A model generated the notes under the pieces. That model was not told the DNA's origin, searched no databases, and saw nothing but the letters and a program-made list of their open reading frames with translations. Position numbers and translations under genes: made by a program. This document shows positions 18,138-26,789 of a DNA stretch of 64,000 nucleotides, one piece after another; the stretch's first letter is position 1; every line of letters begins with the position of its first letter. Where the stretch lies: assembly GCA_012839035.1 (NCBI GenBank), contig DUOB01000004.1:28662-92661 (forward strand). The letters run 5' to 3'. Origin of the DNA: Propionibacterium sp. (GTDB lineage: Bacteria > Actinomycetota > Actinomycetes > Propionibacteriales > Propionibacteriaceae).

Positions 18138-20026
18138 CAGGTGTCCTCGGACGGGGCCTCACTCGTGTCGGCGTCGCCCTCCTCCGACCCGAGAGGAAAA
18201 TCCACGGGATCGTCCACGTCATCGAAATCGTCCGGCGCGATCAGGGGCAGCCCCGAGGGTGGCTGAAGAAGCGAGAGGTCGGGGAGGTCGTCATCGTCGT
18301 CGTTGTCCATCGATTCGAGATCCTCCGGCACCAGCACCCGCAACTCGACCAGTGAGGGCTCGTCGACATCCCGCAGACGCCAGGCATGCGCGCCGATCGC
18401 CGCCTCGAGGCAGTTCCGGGCGAAGCGGCCGTTGCCGAACGTCGAATCCCGCACCTGCTGACCCAGGATCTCCCGGAAGCGATCGATGGTCTCCTCCGCC
18501 GCGTCGTAGTCGGCCTTGTTGACCATGTCGGTGAAGATCTCCACCAGCTCTTCGTCCGTGTAGTCCTCGAACCCGATGGTGGTGCGGAACCGCGACGTCA
18601 AGCCGGGATTCTCCGCGATGAAGACCGCCATCGGCGCGGGATAGCCGGCCACGATCACGACGAGATCGTCGCGTTTGTCCTCCATCTCCTTGACCAGGGT
18701 GTTGATCGCCTCGGTCCCGTATTGATCACCCGACAATGAGTAGGCCTCATCGATGAACAGGACGCCGCCCTCGGCGGACTTCACCACCTCGGCGGTCTTG
18801 ATCGCGGTCTGGCCGAGATATCCGGCCACGAGCTCGGACCGGTCGACCTCGACCAGTTGGCCCTTCGACAACAGACCGAGCGCGCGATAGATCCCCGCCA
18901 CCAGGCGGGCGACCGTCGTCTTGCCGGTGCCCGGATTGCCGACGAACACCAGGTGGCGCGTCACTGTCGGGCTGCGAAGCCCCTCCTTGGTCCGCAGCGC
19001 CTCCACCCGCAGGAGCGCCGATTGCTTGTGGATCTCGTCCTTCACCCGGGTGAGACCGATGAGACCGTCCAGTTCGGCGAGGAGCTCCTCCAGGCTGCGG
19101 GGTTCGGGTTCGTCGGGTTCGGGTGCCGTGGTGGGCTCCGCTGCCTGGGTTGCCAGCGGCGCTCCGGGATGATCGACCGGCTGGGTCGGGGTGCCGGCGT
19201 CGTAGGGGTCGGCGGGGTACGCGCCGCGGGACCGATCGGCGTCAGGATCCCGCGGCAGGGGAGCGCCGCCGGGCAACCCGGGGAAGGCACCGGGGCCGAG
19301 CGGCATGTCCGCATCGAGGTCCAGGCTGGAGCCGGGCCACTGCTGCTGAAGGTCCGCCTGCTGTCGGCGTACGCTCTGCTGCAGTTGACCGAGGACATTG
19401 CGGAGGACCTCGGGAGCCTGCCGCGCGAACTCCTGGGCGCGTTGCCCGGTGTGCGCGGCAAAGTCCTGCGCGCGGTCGGTGAGCGGAGGTGCGGCGGCGG
19501 GCCCGGATCCCGCCAGCACGTCACCGCTCAACGGAGGCTCCGCGGGCGGAATGTTCGAGGGCTCGTCCGTCGGGGTGGATGCGCTCGGCGGAACGGCACC
19601 GATGGGCCCGGCTGCGGACAGCTGGGCTGCGGCCGCCGCCTGAGCGTTTCCGGCCACCCGAGGGTTGGGCTGGCCCAGCGCGCACGCTGCGGTGCAGACG
19701 TCGGCCAGCACCTTGGCGTACGCCGGCGCCTGCGCGGGGCGGGTCTGCACCAACTCCTGCAACAGGGTTGTCGGGGCACCCCGCCAGCGCCGCCCGTGCT
19801 GGGCCATCGTCATGAACCGTTCGGCGCTGGGCTCCTCACCGGCTTGCTCCGCCCAGTCGACGAACGCCTGCTTGCCGGCCTCCGCGACTGCGGCTGCGAG
19901 AGCCAGCCCTTCCGTGCGGGCAGCGGCCGGGTCGAGCCCCACCGCGTCGGCGACCACGGTCAGGCGGTCGAGCACCTCACGCAGGGAACCGGTCGGCTGA
20001 TCGGGGTTCGGGGGAAAGTCGGTCAT
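18137..20026 (-). CDS. AAA+ ATPase, CbxX/CfqX (SpoVK) type
   Basis: HLVFVGNPGTGKTTVARLVAGIYRALG, VLFIDEAYSL, VIVAGYP. Confidence 0.95.
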   Translation of the reverse strand: MTDFPPNPDQPTGSLREVLDRLTVVADAVGLDPAAARTEGLALAAAVAEAGKQAFVDWAEQAGEEPSAERFMTMAQHGRRWRGAPTTLLQELVQTRPAQAPAYAKVLADVCTAACALGQPNPRVAGNAQAAAAAQLSAAGPIGAVPPSASTPTDEPSNIPPAEPPLSGDVLAGSGPAAAPPLTDRAQDFAAHTGQRAQEFARQAPEVLRNVLGQLQQSVRRQQADLQQQWPGSSLDLDADMPLGPGAFPGLPGGAPLPRDPDADRSRGAYPADPYDAGTPTQPVDHPGAPLATQAAEPTTAPEPDEPEPRSLEELLAELDGLIGLTRVKDEIHKQSALLRVEALRTKEGLRSPTVTRHLVFVGNPGTGKTTVARLVAGIYRALGLLSKGQLVEVDRSELVAGYLGQTAIKTAEVVKSAEGGVLFIDEAYSLSGDQYGTEAINTLVKEMEDKRDDLVVIVAGYPAPMAVFIAENPGLTSRFRTTIGFEDYTDEELVEIFTDMVNKADYDAAEETIDRFREILGQQVRDSTFGNGRFARNCLEAAIGAHAWRLRDVDEPSLVELRVLVPEDLESMDNDDDDDLPDLSLLQPPSGLPLIAPDDFDDVDDPVDFPLGSEEGDADTSEAPSEDT

Positions 20027-20089
20027 CGTCAGGCCTCCAGGCTCACAACAGGTGGGGGTGGGAGAGTTTCGGGAGCAGGCGTCGGACAG

Positions 20090-20692
20090 TCAGGGCAGAT
20101 CAAGGGGATTCACCGGACCAGCCGGTGGCGTCACCGGCCCCTGCCCCGCGCCGGGTCCGGCGGGAGTGATCGAGCGGGCCCCCGCCTGCAGATCCAGTTC
20201 CCCACCGGTGGACTCATGACCGAACCTGGCGGTCAGGAAGCGTCCGTGGGCGATCAGGGCATCAGCATCGGCGCGGGCCACGGCGTCGAAGATCTTGTCC
20301 ATCGTGGCGCCCAGGAGATCGAGCTGGTCTATCAACAGCATCAGGGAGGTCTTGCCCCTGTCGATCGGACGGCTGTCCGCCCAGTCCCGCGGCAATCGGA
20401 GATAGCCACCGAGAGCTTCCGGCAGGTAGTCCGTCGCGGTGGCCATCACCGCGTAGCTGTCCGAGCTGCCAAGCCCGACCGACTTCATCCGGGGCAGCGT
20501 GTCGCGAATCATGCGGGATACCCGATTGACCCGGGCGAGCACGAACGGGTGCAGCTTGGCGTCATGGGCGAGCTGTTCGGTGCGATCGAGCGCGTTGAGG
20601 ATGTCGTGCTCGGTCGGGACCGAGGGGGCCGTGGCCGCTCCCTGGGGCTCCAACTTCTCGTTGACCCCACGCACCCAGTCGAGAAATCCCAT
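20090..20692 (-). CDS. Conserved hypothetical protein upstream of AAA+ gene
   Basis: 200 aa ORF, co-directional, helical. Confidence 0.7.
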   Translation of the reverse strand: MGFLDWVRGVNEKLEPQGAATAPSVPTEHDILNALDRTEQLAHDAKLHPFVLARVNRVSRMIRDTLPRMKSVGLGSSDSYAVMATATDYLPEALGGYLRLPRDWADSRPIDRGKTSLMLLIDQLDLLGATMDKIFDAVARADADALIAHGRFLTARFGHESTGGELDLQAGARSITPAGPGAGQGPVTPPAGPVNPLDLP

Positions 20693-20738
20693 GTGTGCCT
20701 GTCCGGTGTGTCGTCCTGCGTTTCAGCGGTGCCGCGGG

Positions 20739-22037
20739 TCAGCGCCACGTGGTGCGCTGATCGGTTTGTGGTGGGGCGCCCTCGAAATTCATCGAGCCCG
20801 AGGCCAGTCGCTGGTCCTGCTGCGAGACGCGCTCGAGATAGCCCTTCGACTTCTGGACCTCATGCTCCAGCACCCCGATCGTCTGGGCCATGTTGTCGAG
20901 TGCCTGCAACTTGAACTGATCGATCGAATCCATCGTGGCATAGATGTTCTGGAACGCGTTCTGCAGTTGGGGCAGGCCCAGGGTGGACTCGGCGGCGCCC
21001 TTCTGGATGGCCGCCGAGTTCTGCTTCAGGGCCAGCGATGTCTGTTCGATGATGTTCGACGTCGTGGTGTTCAGCGCGGTGATCTGATCGAGGACCAACT
21101 TCTGGTTGGTCAGCGCCTGCGACACGATGACGGCAGTCCGGAGCGCCGACATCGTGGTTGTGGACGCCCGGTCGACTCCCTTGATGAGCTCGAGGTTGTT
21201 CTTGATGATGATGTCGATCGCCAGATAGGACTGGATGGACACCGCGAGCTGCGTCAGGAGATCCTGGTGCTTCTGCCGGACATAGAACAACACGTCCTGA
21301 CTCAGTGCCTGGGCCTTGTCCGGATCGGCGATCTCCATCTCGGCGATCTGTGCTGCGAGCTTCGCGTCCAGCCGCTCCGCGATGTAGATGTATTGGTTGA
21401 GCCGGCCCATGGTCGACCACAGGTTCTGCTTCTCCATGTTGAGCGCGACATTGTCCTTGGTCAGCTCGTCCTTGCCGTTCTGGAGCGCATGGAGCAACCC
21501 GTTCAGGTGGGACTGGGCCGACTGATACTTGCGGAAATAGTCGATGATCTTGTCGCCCATCGGGATCATCCCGAGGAACTTCCGTGTGCCGGTGGCCTGG
21601 GAAGGGTCGAGGTCCTCCACGGTGCGCCGCAACTGGAGAAGGGTCTGACCGATGGTGGATCCCTGGGAGATCCCGCCTTCCTTGAGAGCCTTGACCGGGG
21701 CGTTCAACAAGCGGTTCGACGTCTCGGCCGCTTTGCGAATGTCGGCGTCCCCCATGTTGCGGACCGCGGTGGCCTGCGCCTCCATCTCCGGAGACTTCGG
21801 TTGTGCGGAGGTGAGAGCCGACATGAACGCGTCGACCTTCTGATCCAGCATCGGCACCTGTTCGGTCTTGACCGGAGGGGCCATCCGTGGGGCTTGGGTC
21901 GTGGTCACCGGCGCCGGTGCCGGTGGCGCCTCCAGGGTGAGGACATTCTCCATCCCGGTCGGTGGGGCGAGTGGTGCCGGCTGGGCAGCACCGGAGCCTC
22001 CGGCAGAGTACGACGGGAAGGGCGGTTGGTTGCTCAT
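20739..22037 (-). CDS. Toxic anion resistance protein, TelA family
   Basis: TelA-like helical protein: YFRKYQSAQSHLNGLLHALQNGKDELTKDNVALNMEKQNLWSTMGRLNQYIYIAERLD. Confidence 0.93.
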   Translation of the reverse strand: MSNQPPFPSYSAGGSGAAQPAPLAPPTGMENVLTLEAPPAPAPVTTTQAPRMAPPVKTEQVPMLDQKVDAFMSALTSAQPKSPEMEAQATAVRNMGDADIRKAAETSNRLLNAPVKALKEGGISQGSTIGQTLLQLRRTVEDLDPSQATGTRKFLGMIPMGDKIIDYFRKYQSAQSHLNGLLHALQNGKDELTKDNVALNMEKQNLWSTMGRLNQYIYIAERLDAKLAAQIAEMEIADPDKAQALSQDVLFYVRQKHQDLLTQLAVSIQSYLAIDIIIKNNLELIKGVDRASTTTMSALRTAVIVSQALTNQKLVLDQITALNTTTSNIIEQTSLALKQNSAAIQKGAAESTLGLPQLQNAFQNIYATMDSIDQFKLQALDNMAQTIGVLEHEVQKSKGYLERVSQQDQRLASGSMNFEGAPPQTDQRTTWR

Positions 22038-22190
22038 CTTGTCCTCACGTCAGGTCAGGGTGGAGGTCACGGTCAGTGAGCGGGAAAACACCCGCTGGCA
22101 CACGTCAATCTACCCGCCGCCCGGGGGCAGGGCACCCGAACCCACCCCGGCGTCCCCCCGACTCGTCAGCAGCGAAACCACCTCGGCAGC

Positions 22191-22826
22191 TCACTCTGCG
22201 AGCGGAAAGCCGCGTACGCCACGCCACGCAAGAGTGGAGATCAGCGCACTCGCTTCCTGGGCCGAGAGTTCGTCACGCAATTCGCCCACCCAATAGCGTG
22301 CGCCCACCTGGGCCAGTCCGACGAGGGAAATGCCCAGCAACCGGGCTCGCTCCGGAGGCATGCGGGTGTCGTGGGCGATCGACTGGCCGATGGCCTCCGC
22401 GAGATCGCGGTGGGCTTTCCAGATCCGCTTGGACACCTGGGCATCGCCGATGAGATCGGACTCGAAGACGAACCGGAACGACTTGCCGGCCTGTGCCACG
22501 AACTCATAGAAGCTGCCCAAGGCGGCGTTCACCCGTTCGGAGTTGTTGGTCGAGCCTGCAATGGCCGCACGCACCAACTCGACGATCTCTTCACTCGCCC
22601 GGTCGACGAGAGCGAGATAGAGGTCAAGCTTGGACGGGAAATGTTGATAGAGGACCGGTTTGGAGACTCCGGCGGCTTCGGCGATGTCGTCCATGGCCGC
22701 GTTGTGATAGCCCTTGTCCGCGAAGACCTCCCCGGCCACCTCCAACAACTGCAGGCGCCGCTGGTCGCGCGGCATCCGCGTGGGGCGTCCGGCCGCGCCG
22801 TTGCTCGCCGGGACGGGATCGGTCAT
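22191..22826 (-). CDS. TetR/AcrR family transcriptional regulator
   Basis: LLEVAGEVFADKGYHNAAMDDIAEAAGVSKPVLYQHFPSKLDLYLALV HTH. Confidence 0.95.
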   Translation of the reverse strand: MTDPVPASNGAAGRPTRMPRDQRRLQLLEVAGEVFADKGYHNAAMDDIAEAAGVSKPVLYQHFPSKLDLYLALVDRASEEIVELVRAAIAGSTNNSERVNAALGSFYEFVAQAGKSFRFVFESDLIGDAQVSKRIWKAHRDLAEAIGQSIAHDTRMPPERARLLGISLVGLAQVGARYWVGELRDELSAQEASALISTLAWRGVRGFPLAE

Positions 22827-22841
22827 TTTCAGGACATTACC

Positions 22842-22852
22842 GGTGAGTCACC
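22842..22852. promoter_or_regulatory. Candidate TetR operator
   Basis: Palindrome GGTGAGTCACC about 16 bp upstream of the TetR start codon. Confidence 0.4.
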
Positions 22853-22941
22853 TTTATATCCAGATCGATCGTGGAAGCGGCAGGAGCGTGTCGCAAGCCC
22901 GGTGATGGTCCCCGGGGCGGGGCGCGGGGCGTACCAGGGAA

Positions 22942-22986
22942 GAAAAAACTCACCGGCGACCCCGCAGAGGGAGCCGCCGGTGAGTT
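22942..22986 (-). terminator. Rho-independent terminator downstream of csp
   Basis: 12-bp perfect stem AACTCACCGGCG/CGCCGGTGAGTT followed on the minus strand by T-run (TTTTTTC). Confidence 0.85.
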
Positions 22987-23044
22987 GTGTCAGGGGGATT
23001 TCTGTCCCGGGTCCGGCGTCAGCCGGGGGACGACCCGGGGTGGA

Positions 23045-23254
23045 TCAGAGAGGCCGCACCTTGTCGGCCTGAGGGCCCTTCGGGCCCTGAGTGGTCTCGA
23101 ACTCCACGCGCTGACCCTCGTCGAGAGACTTGTAGCCCGTGGTTTCGATCGCGCTGAAGTGAACGAACACGTCGTCATCCGGTCCGCCGCCGTCGACTGC
23201 GATGAAGCCGTAGCCCTTTTCGGCGTTGAACCACTTGACGGTTCCCTGTGCCAT
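23045..23254 (-). CDS. Cold shock protein (CspA family)
   Basis: [36 protein letters not shown]. Confidence 0.97.
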   Translation of the reverse strand: MAQGTVKWFNAEKGYGFIAVDGGGPDDDVFVHFSAIETTGYKSLDEGQRVEFETTQGPKGPQADKVRPL

Positions 23255-23522
23255 ATCTTTCTCTTCCTTGTTGCTCCGGACCCGACAAACCGCAGGGCCC
23301 ACACTGCTGAGCAATCCGAGGGGCGGTTGGCTGCACCCGCACGGAAACCCGTGAACAGTGGGTCAACCCTCTCACAACATGCGAGTTGTGGGAACCGCCC
23401 CGGCACCCATGTCTATAAAACTGCACTCATGAGCTTCTCAGCGGGCGGCTGCGGTGGACGGAGTCGCTGAGATTGTCGGAGGGGTCTGCTTGGCTGGGTC
23501 GAGGATGCAGAACGGGAGAAGC

Positions 23523-26500
23523 ATGACGGGATTCACCTTGCAGCGCGGGGTCCGGACGGAGCAGCCCGCTCCGGACCTGAGCGCCGACCAGGCAACGGTG
23601 GTGGAACACGAGCGTGGGCCGCTGCTGGTGCTTGCCGGACCAGGGACCGGGAAGACGACGACCCTGGTCGAGGCTGTGGTGCGGAGGATTGAGAGAGCCG
23701 GGGAATCCGGTCGTACGCGGACTCCGCTCGTGCTCACCTTTTCGCGGCGTGCCGCGGCTGACCTGCGGGTGCGCATCACCCAGCGGCTCGGCCGGCCCAC
23801 GGCCACCCCCTTGGCGATGACCTATCACGCGTTCTGTTTCGCCCTGCTGCGCCGTTTCGGACCGATGGTCGATCACGGTCCGGGGTGGCGGGTCCTGACG
23901 GCGCCGGAGCAGGAGTTTCGCGTGCGCGAGACGCTTGCCGGTCTCGATCCGCAACAGCACGATTGGCCCGCATCGGTGGCCGGCGCGCTGGGGACCAGGG
24001 CGTTCGCGAGTGAGATTCGAGCCGTGCTGGCGCGGACCCGTCAGCTCGGTCTCGATCCGGAGGATCTGGTCCGGGTGGGGGAGGAGGCCGGACGGCCGGA
24101 GTGGGCGGGAGTCGGCCGCTTCATGTCGGAATACCTGGACATTCTCGACTTCGAACAGGTGCTGGACTATCCCGAACTCGTGCACCGGTGCCGGATCCTC
24201 CTGACCGATCCGGCCATCAGGGAACCGCTGAGAGCGGAGTTCGATGGCTTCTTCCTCGACGAATATCAGGACGTCGACGTTGCGCAGACCCAATTGGTCG
24301 CCGAACTGGCCGGTCCGGGGGCGTTGGTCGTGGCGTTCGGCGACCCGGATCAATCGATCTATGGGTTCCGCGGATCGCAGGCCCGGGGCATCCTGGATTT
24401 TCCCGATCTGTTCCGGACCGCCCGGGACGAACCTGCCCCGGTGCATGCGCTGGGGACGACGTGGCGCTTCGGGAGCCGGATCGCCCACGCCACCCGGCGA
24501 GTGGCCGAACGGCTGCCGCTGGCGCGACCGCTCCCGGCCGAGCTTCGTCGAGCCTTCCGCGACCCTCAGCCACATCCGGGCGCAGGGCGCGGCCGGGTCG
24601 AGGTGCGAATCCACGAATCCGTTGGAGCCGAGGCAGAGCAAGTCGCCCAATTGCTCAGGCATGCGCACCTGCGAGATGGCTTTGCCTGGGACGACATGGC
24701 CGTCCTGGTGCGGTCCGGGCGGCGCAATCTGCCGGCCCTGTCGCGAGCTCTCACCGCCGCTGGTGTGCCCCTCGAGGTCGCCGGGGACGAGATCGCGCTC
24801 TCGGCCGAGCCTGCTGTGCGTCCGCTTCTGCTCGCCCTGCAAATCGCGCTTCAACCTGCTGGACCGGATGTTGACCAGGCGGCCCGTCTGGTCGTGTCCC
24901 CCCTGGGGGGTTTGGACAGTCTCGGCGTACGCAGGCTCGGCCGGACCCTCCGGGCTGCGGAACGGGCCGAGCTGGCGGGTGCGGGCCTTCCGGAACTGTC
25001 CGGAGAATTGATCAGGAGGGCCCTGGCCGAGCCGGATTGGCTTGCGGACTGTCGTGCCACGGTGGGCGAGGATCATCCCGAGCTGGCGCGGGTGACGGAG
25101 CTCGTCGGGTTGCTCTCGGCCGTCCGGGGCCGGATCGCGGAGGGCGGCACCGCCGAGGAGGTGCTGTGGACGGCCTGGGCCGGGACCGATTGGCCGGAGC
25201 GGCTGCGCCGGGAGGCACTGCGTGGCGGGGACGGCGGCCGACGGGCCGACCGGGATCTTGACGCGGTGTGCGGACTGTTCGACGTCGCATCCCGGGCCGA
25301 AGAGCTGGTGGGGGCCCGGGGTGTGCGGGCGTTTCTCGCTGAGGTCGAAGCACAGCAAATTCCGGCGGACACCCGGCGGGAGGCCGATGTCCGGGGGCGC
25401 GGCGTGCGGCTGATGACTGCCCATCGCGCCAAGGGACTGGAATGGCGCTTGGTTGTGGTGGCATCGGTCCAGGAAGGCGTCTGGCCTGATCTTCGAGTGC
25501 GGGGGTCGCTCCTGGATGCCGACCGTTTGGGGCGGACAGGGGTCTCCCAGGGGGTGGGATTGACCGACCCCCTTCCGGTGTCCGCCCGGCTCGCTGAGGA
25601 GCGACGACTCTTCTATGTCGCCTGCACTCGAGCGACGGAGCACTTGGTGGTCTGCGCCGTGGAGGGCACCGAGGGGGAGGGCGACCAGCCATCGCGGTTC
25701 ATCACCGATCTCGGCGTGCAACCTCGGATCATGCAGGGCCGTCCGGCCCGTCCGCTGACGCTGTCCGCGCTCGTGGGGGAGCTGCGCAGGATCAGCGTGG
25801 ACCCGGAGGCGAGCCCCACGCTGCGCGATGCGGCAGCGATCCGCCTCGCCCGACTGGCAGACGCCGTGGATGACGACGATCGGCCGTTGGCGCCGGCCGC
25901 GGACCCGTCCACCTGGTGGGGATTGCGCGCCAGCACCGCGGCTGAGGTGCCGGTTCTGCCGGCCCACGAGCCCGTCCGAATCTCCGGATCAGCACTGGGC
26001 GGCCTGCTCGCCTGTCCTCGGCAGTGGTTCCTCAGTCGCCGAGCCGCAGCGGAGCCCGCGCGGCGCGCGGCAGCCGGCACCGGTGATCTCCTGCACGTCC
26101 TGATCCGACATGCGGCCGAGGAAGGGATCCCGGCCACGGATCTCATCGAAGAGCTCGACATGGTGTGGCACCGCCTGGGATTCGAAGCGGCCTATCTGTC
26201 CGCCGTCGAGCGTGCGGATGCCGAGTCGATGGTGGAGCGCTATGTGAACTGGGCGCAGGCCCACGACCATCGCGCCGTGCTCGGGGTGGAGGTGCCCTTT
26301 GCCGTGCAGATCGACGTGGCAGGAGATCGGGTAGTCCTGACAGGTTCGGTCGACCGTCTCGAGGTCTCACCCGCGGGACTGCACGTCGTTGACTTCAAGA
26401 CTGGCCGGACAATTCCCGACAGACGATCGGTCGCCACCCACGAGCAGTTGGGGGTCTATCAGCTCGCCGCCTCTGCGGGAGCCTTCGATGAACTGGCCCC

Positions 26501-26789
26501 CGGGGAGCGCCGAGTGGCCGGCGCCGAGCTCGTCTATCTGCGGCTGCAGGAGACCGCGGATCCGCCTTTCCCCAAAGCATTCCCGCAGGCTCCCCTGCAG
26601 GAGGTGCCGCATGTCCTTGAGGATCCACCGTCGGTCCACGAGACCTATCCGACCTGGGTCCACGCACGGCTCGCCGAGGCAGTGCGAATCGTGCGGGCGG
26701 AAGAGTTCGTCGCGAAGGTCGGGCCGGCCTGTCGCTGGTGCTCCTTCGCGGCCAGCTGCCCCACAAAGAGTTCGGAGGTCGTGTCATGA
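23523..26789 (+). CDS. adnA: AdnA-like helicase-nuclease (UvrD/Rep helicase + PD-(D/E)XK)
   Basis: LVLAGPGTGKTTTLVEAVV, FLDEYQDVD, FGDPDQSIYGFRG, GSVDRLE...VVDFKTG; paired with adnB (4-bp overlap). Confidence 0.88.
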   Translation: MTGFTLQRGVRTEQPAPDLSADQATVVEHERGPLLVLAGPGTGKTTTLVEAVVRRIERAGESGRTRTPLVLTFSRRAAADLRVRITQRLGRPTATPLAMTYHAFCFALLRRFGPMVDHGPGWRVLTAPEQEFRVRETLAGLDPQQHDWPASVAGALGTRAFASEIRAVLARTRQLGLDPEDLVRVGEEAGRPEWAGVGRFMSEYLDILDFEQVLDYPELVHRCRILLTDPAIREPLRAEFDGFFLDEYQDVDVAQTQLVAELAGPGALVVAFGDPDQSIYGFRGSQARGILDFPDLFRTARDEPAPVHALGTTWRFGSRIAHATRRVAERLPLARPLPAELRRAFRDPQPHPGAGRGRVEVRIHESVGAEAEQVAQLLRHAHLRDGFAWDDMAVLVRSGRRNLPALSRALTAAGVPLEVAGDEIALSAEPAVRPLLLALQIALQPAGPDVDQAARLVVSPLGGLDSLGVRRLGRTLRAAERAELAGAGLPELSGELIRRALAEPDWLADCRATVGEDHPELARVTELVGLLSAVRGRIAEGGTAEEVLWTAWAGTDWPERLRREALRGGDGGRRADRDLDAVCGLFDVASRAEELVGARGVRAFLAEVEAQQIPADTRREADVRGRGVRLMTAHRAKGLEWRLVVVASVQEGVWPDLRVRGSLLDADRLGRTGVSQGVGLTDPLPVSARLAEERRLFYVACTRATEHLVVCAVEGTEGEGDQPSRFITDLGVQPRIMQGRPARPLTLSALVGELRRISVDPEASPTLRDAAAIRLARLADAVDDDDRPLAPAADPSTWWGLRASTAAEVPVLPAHEPVRISGSALGGLLACPRQWFLSRRAAAEPARRAAAGTGDLLHVLIRHAAEEGIPATDLIEELDMVWHRLGFEAAYLSAVERADAESMVERYVNWAQAHDHRAVLGVEVPFAVQIDVAGDRVVLTGSVDRLEVSPAGLHVVDFKTGRTIPDRRSVATHEQLGVYQLAASAGAFDELAPGERRVAGAELVYLRLQETADPPFPKAFPQAPLQEVPHVLEDPPSVHETYPTWVHARLAEAVRIVRAEEFVAKVGPACRWCSFAASCPTKSSEVVS

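Noticed and set aside
18857-20914. 685-aa plus-strand ORF
   Set aside because: Antisense shadow of AAA+ gene and neighbours with no domain motif.
23427-25967. 846-aa minus-strand ORF
   Set aside because: Antisense to AdnA helicase motifs; low-complexity shadow composition.
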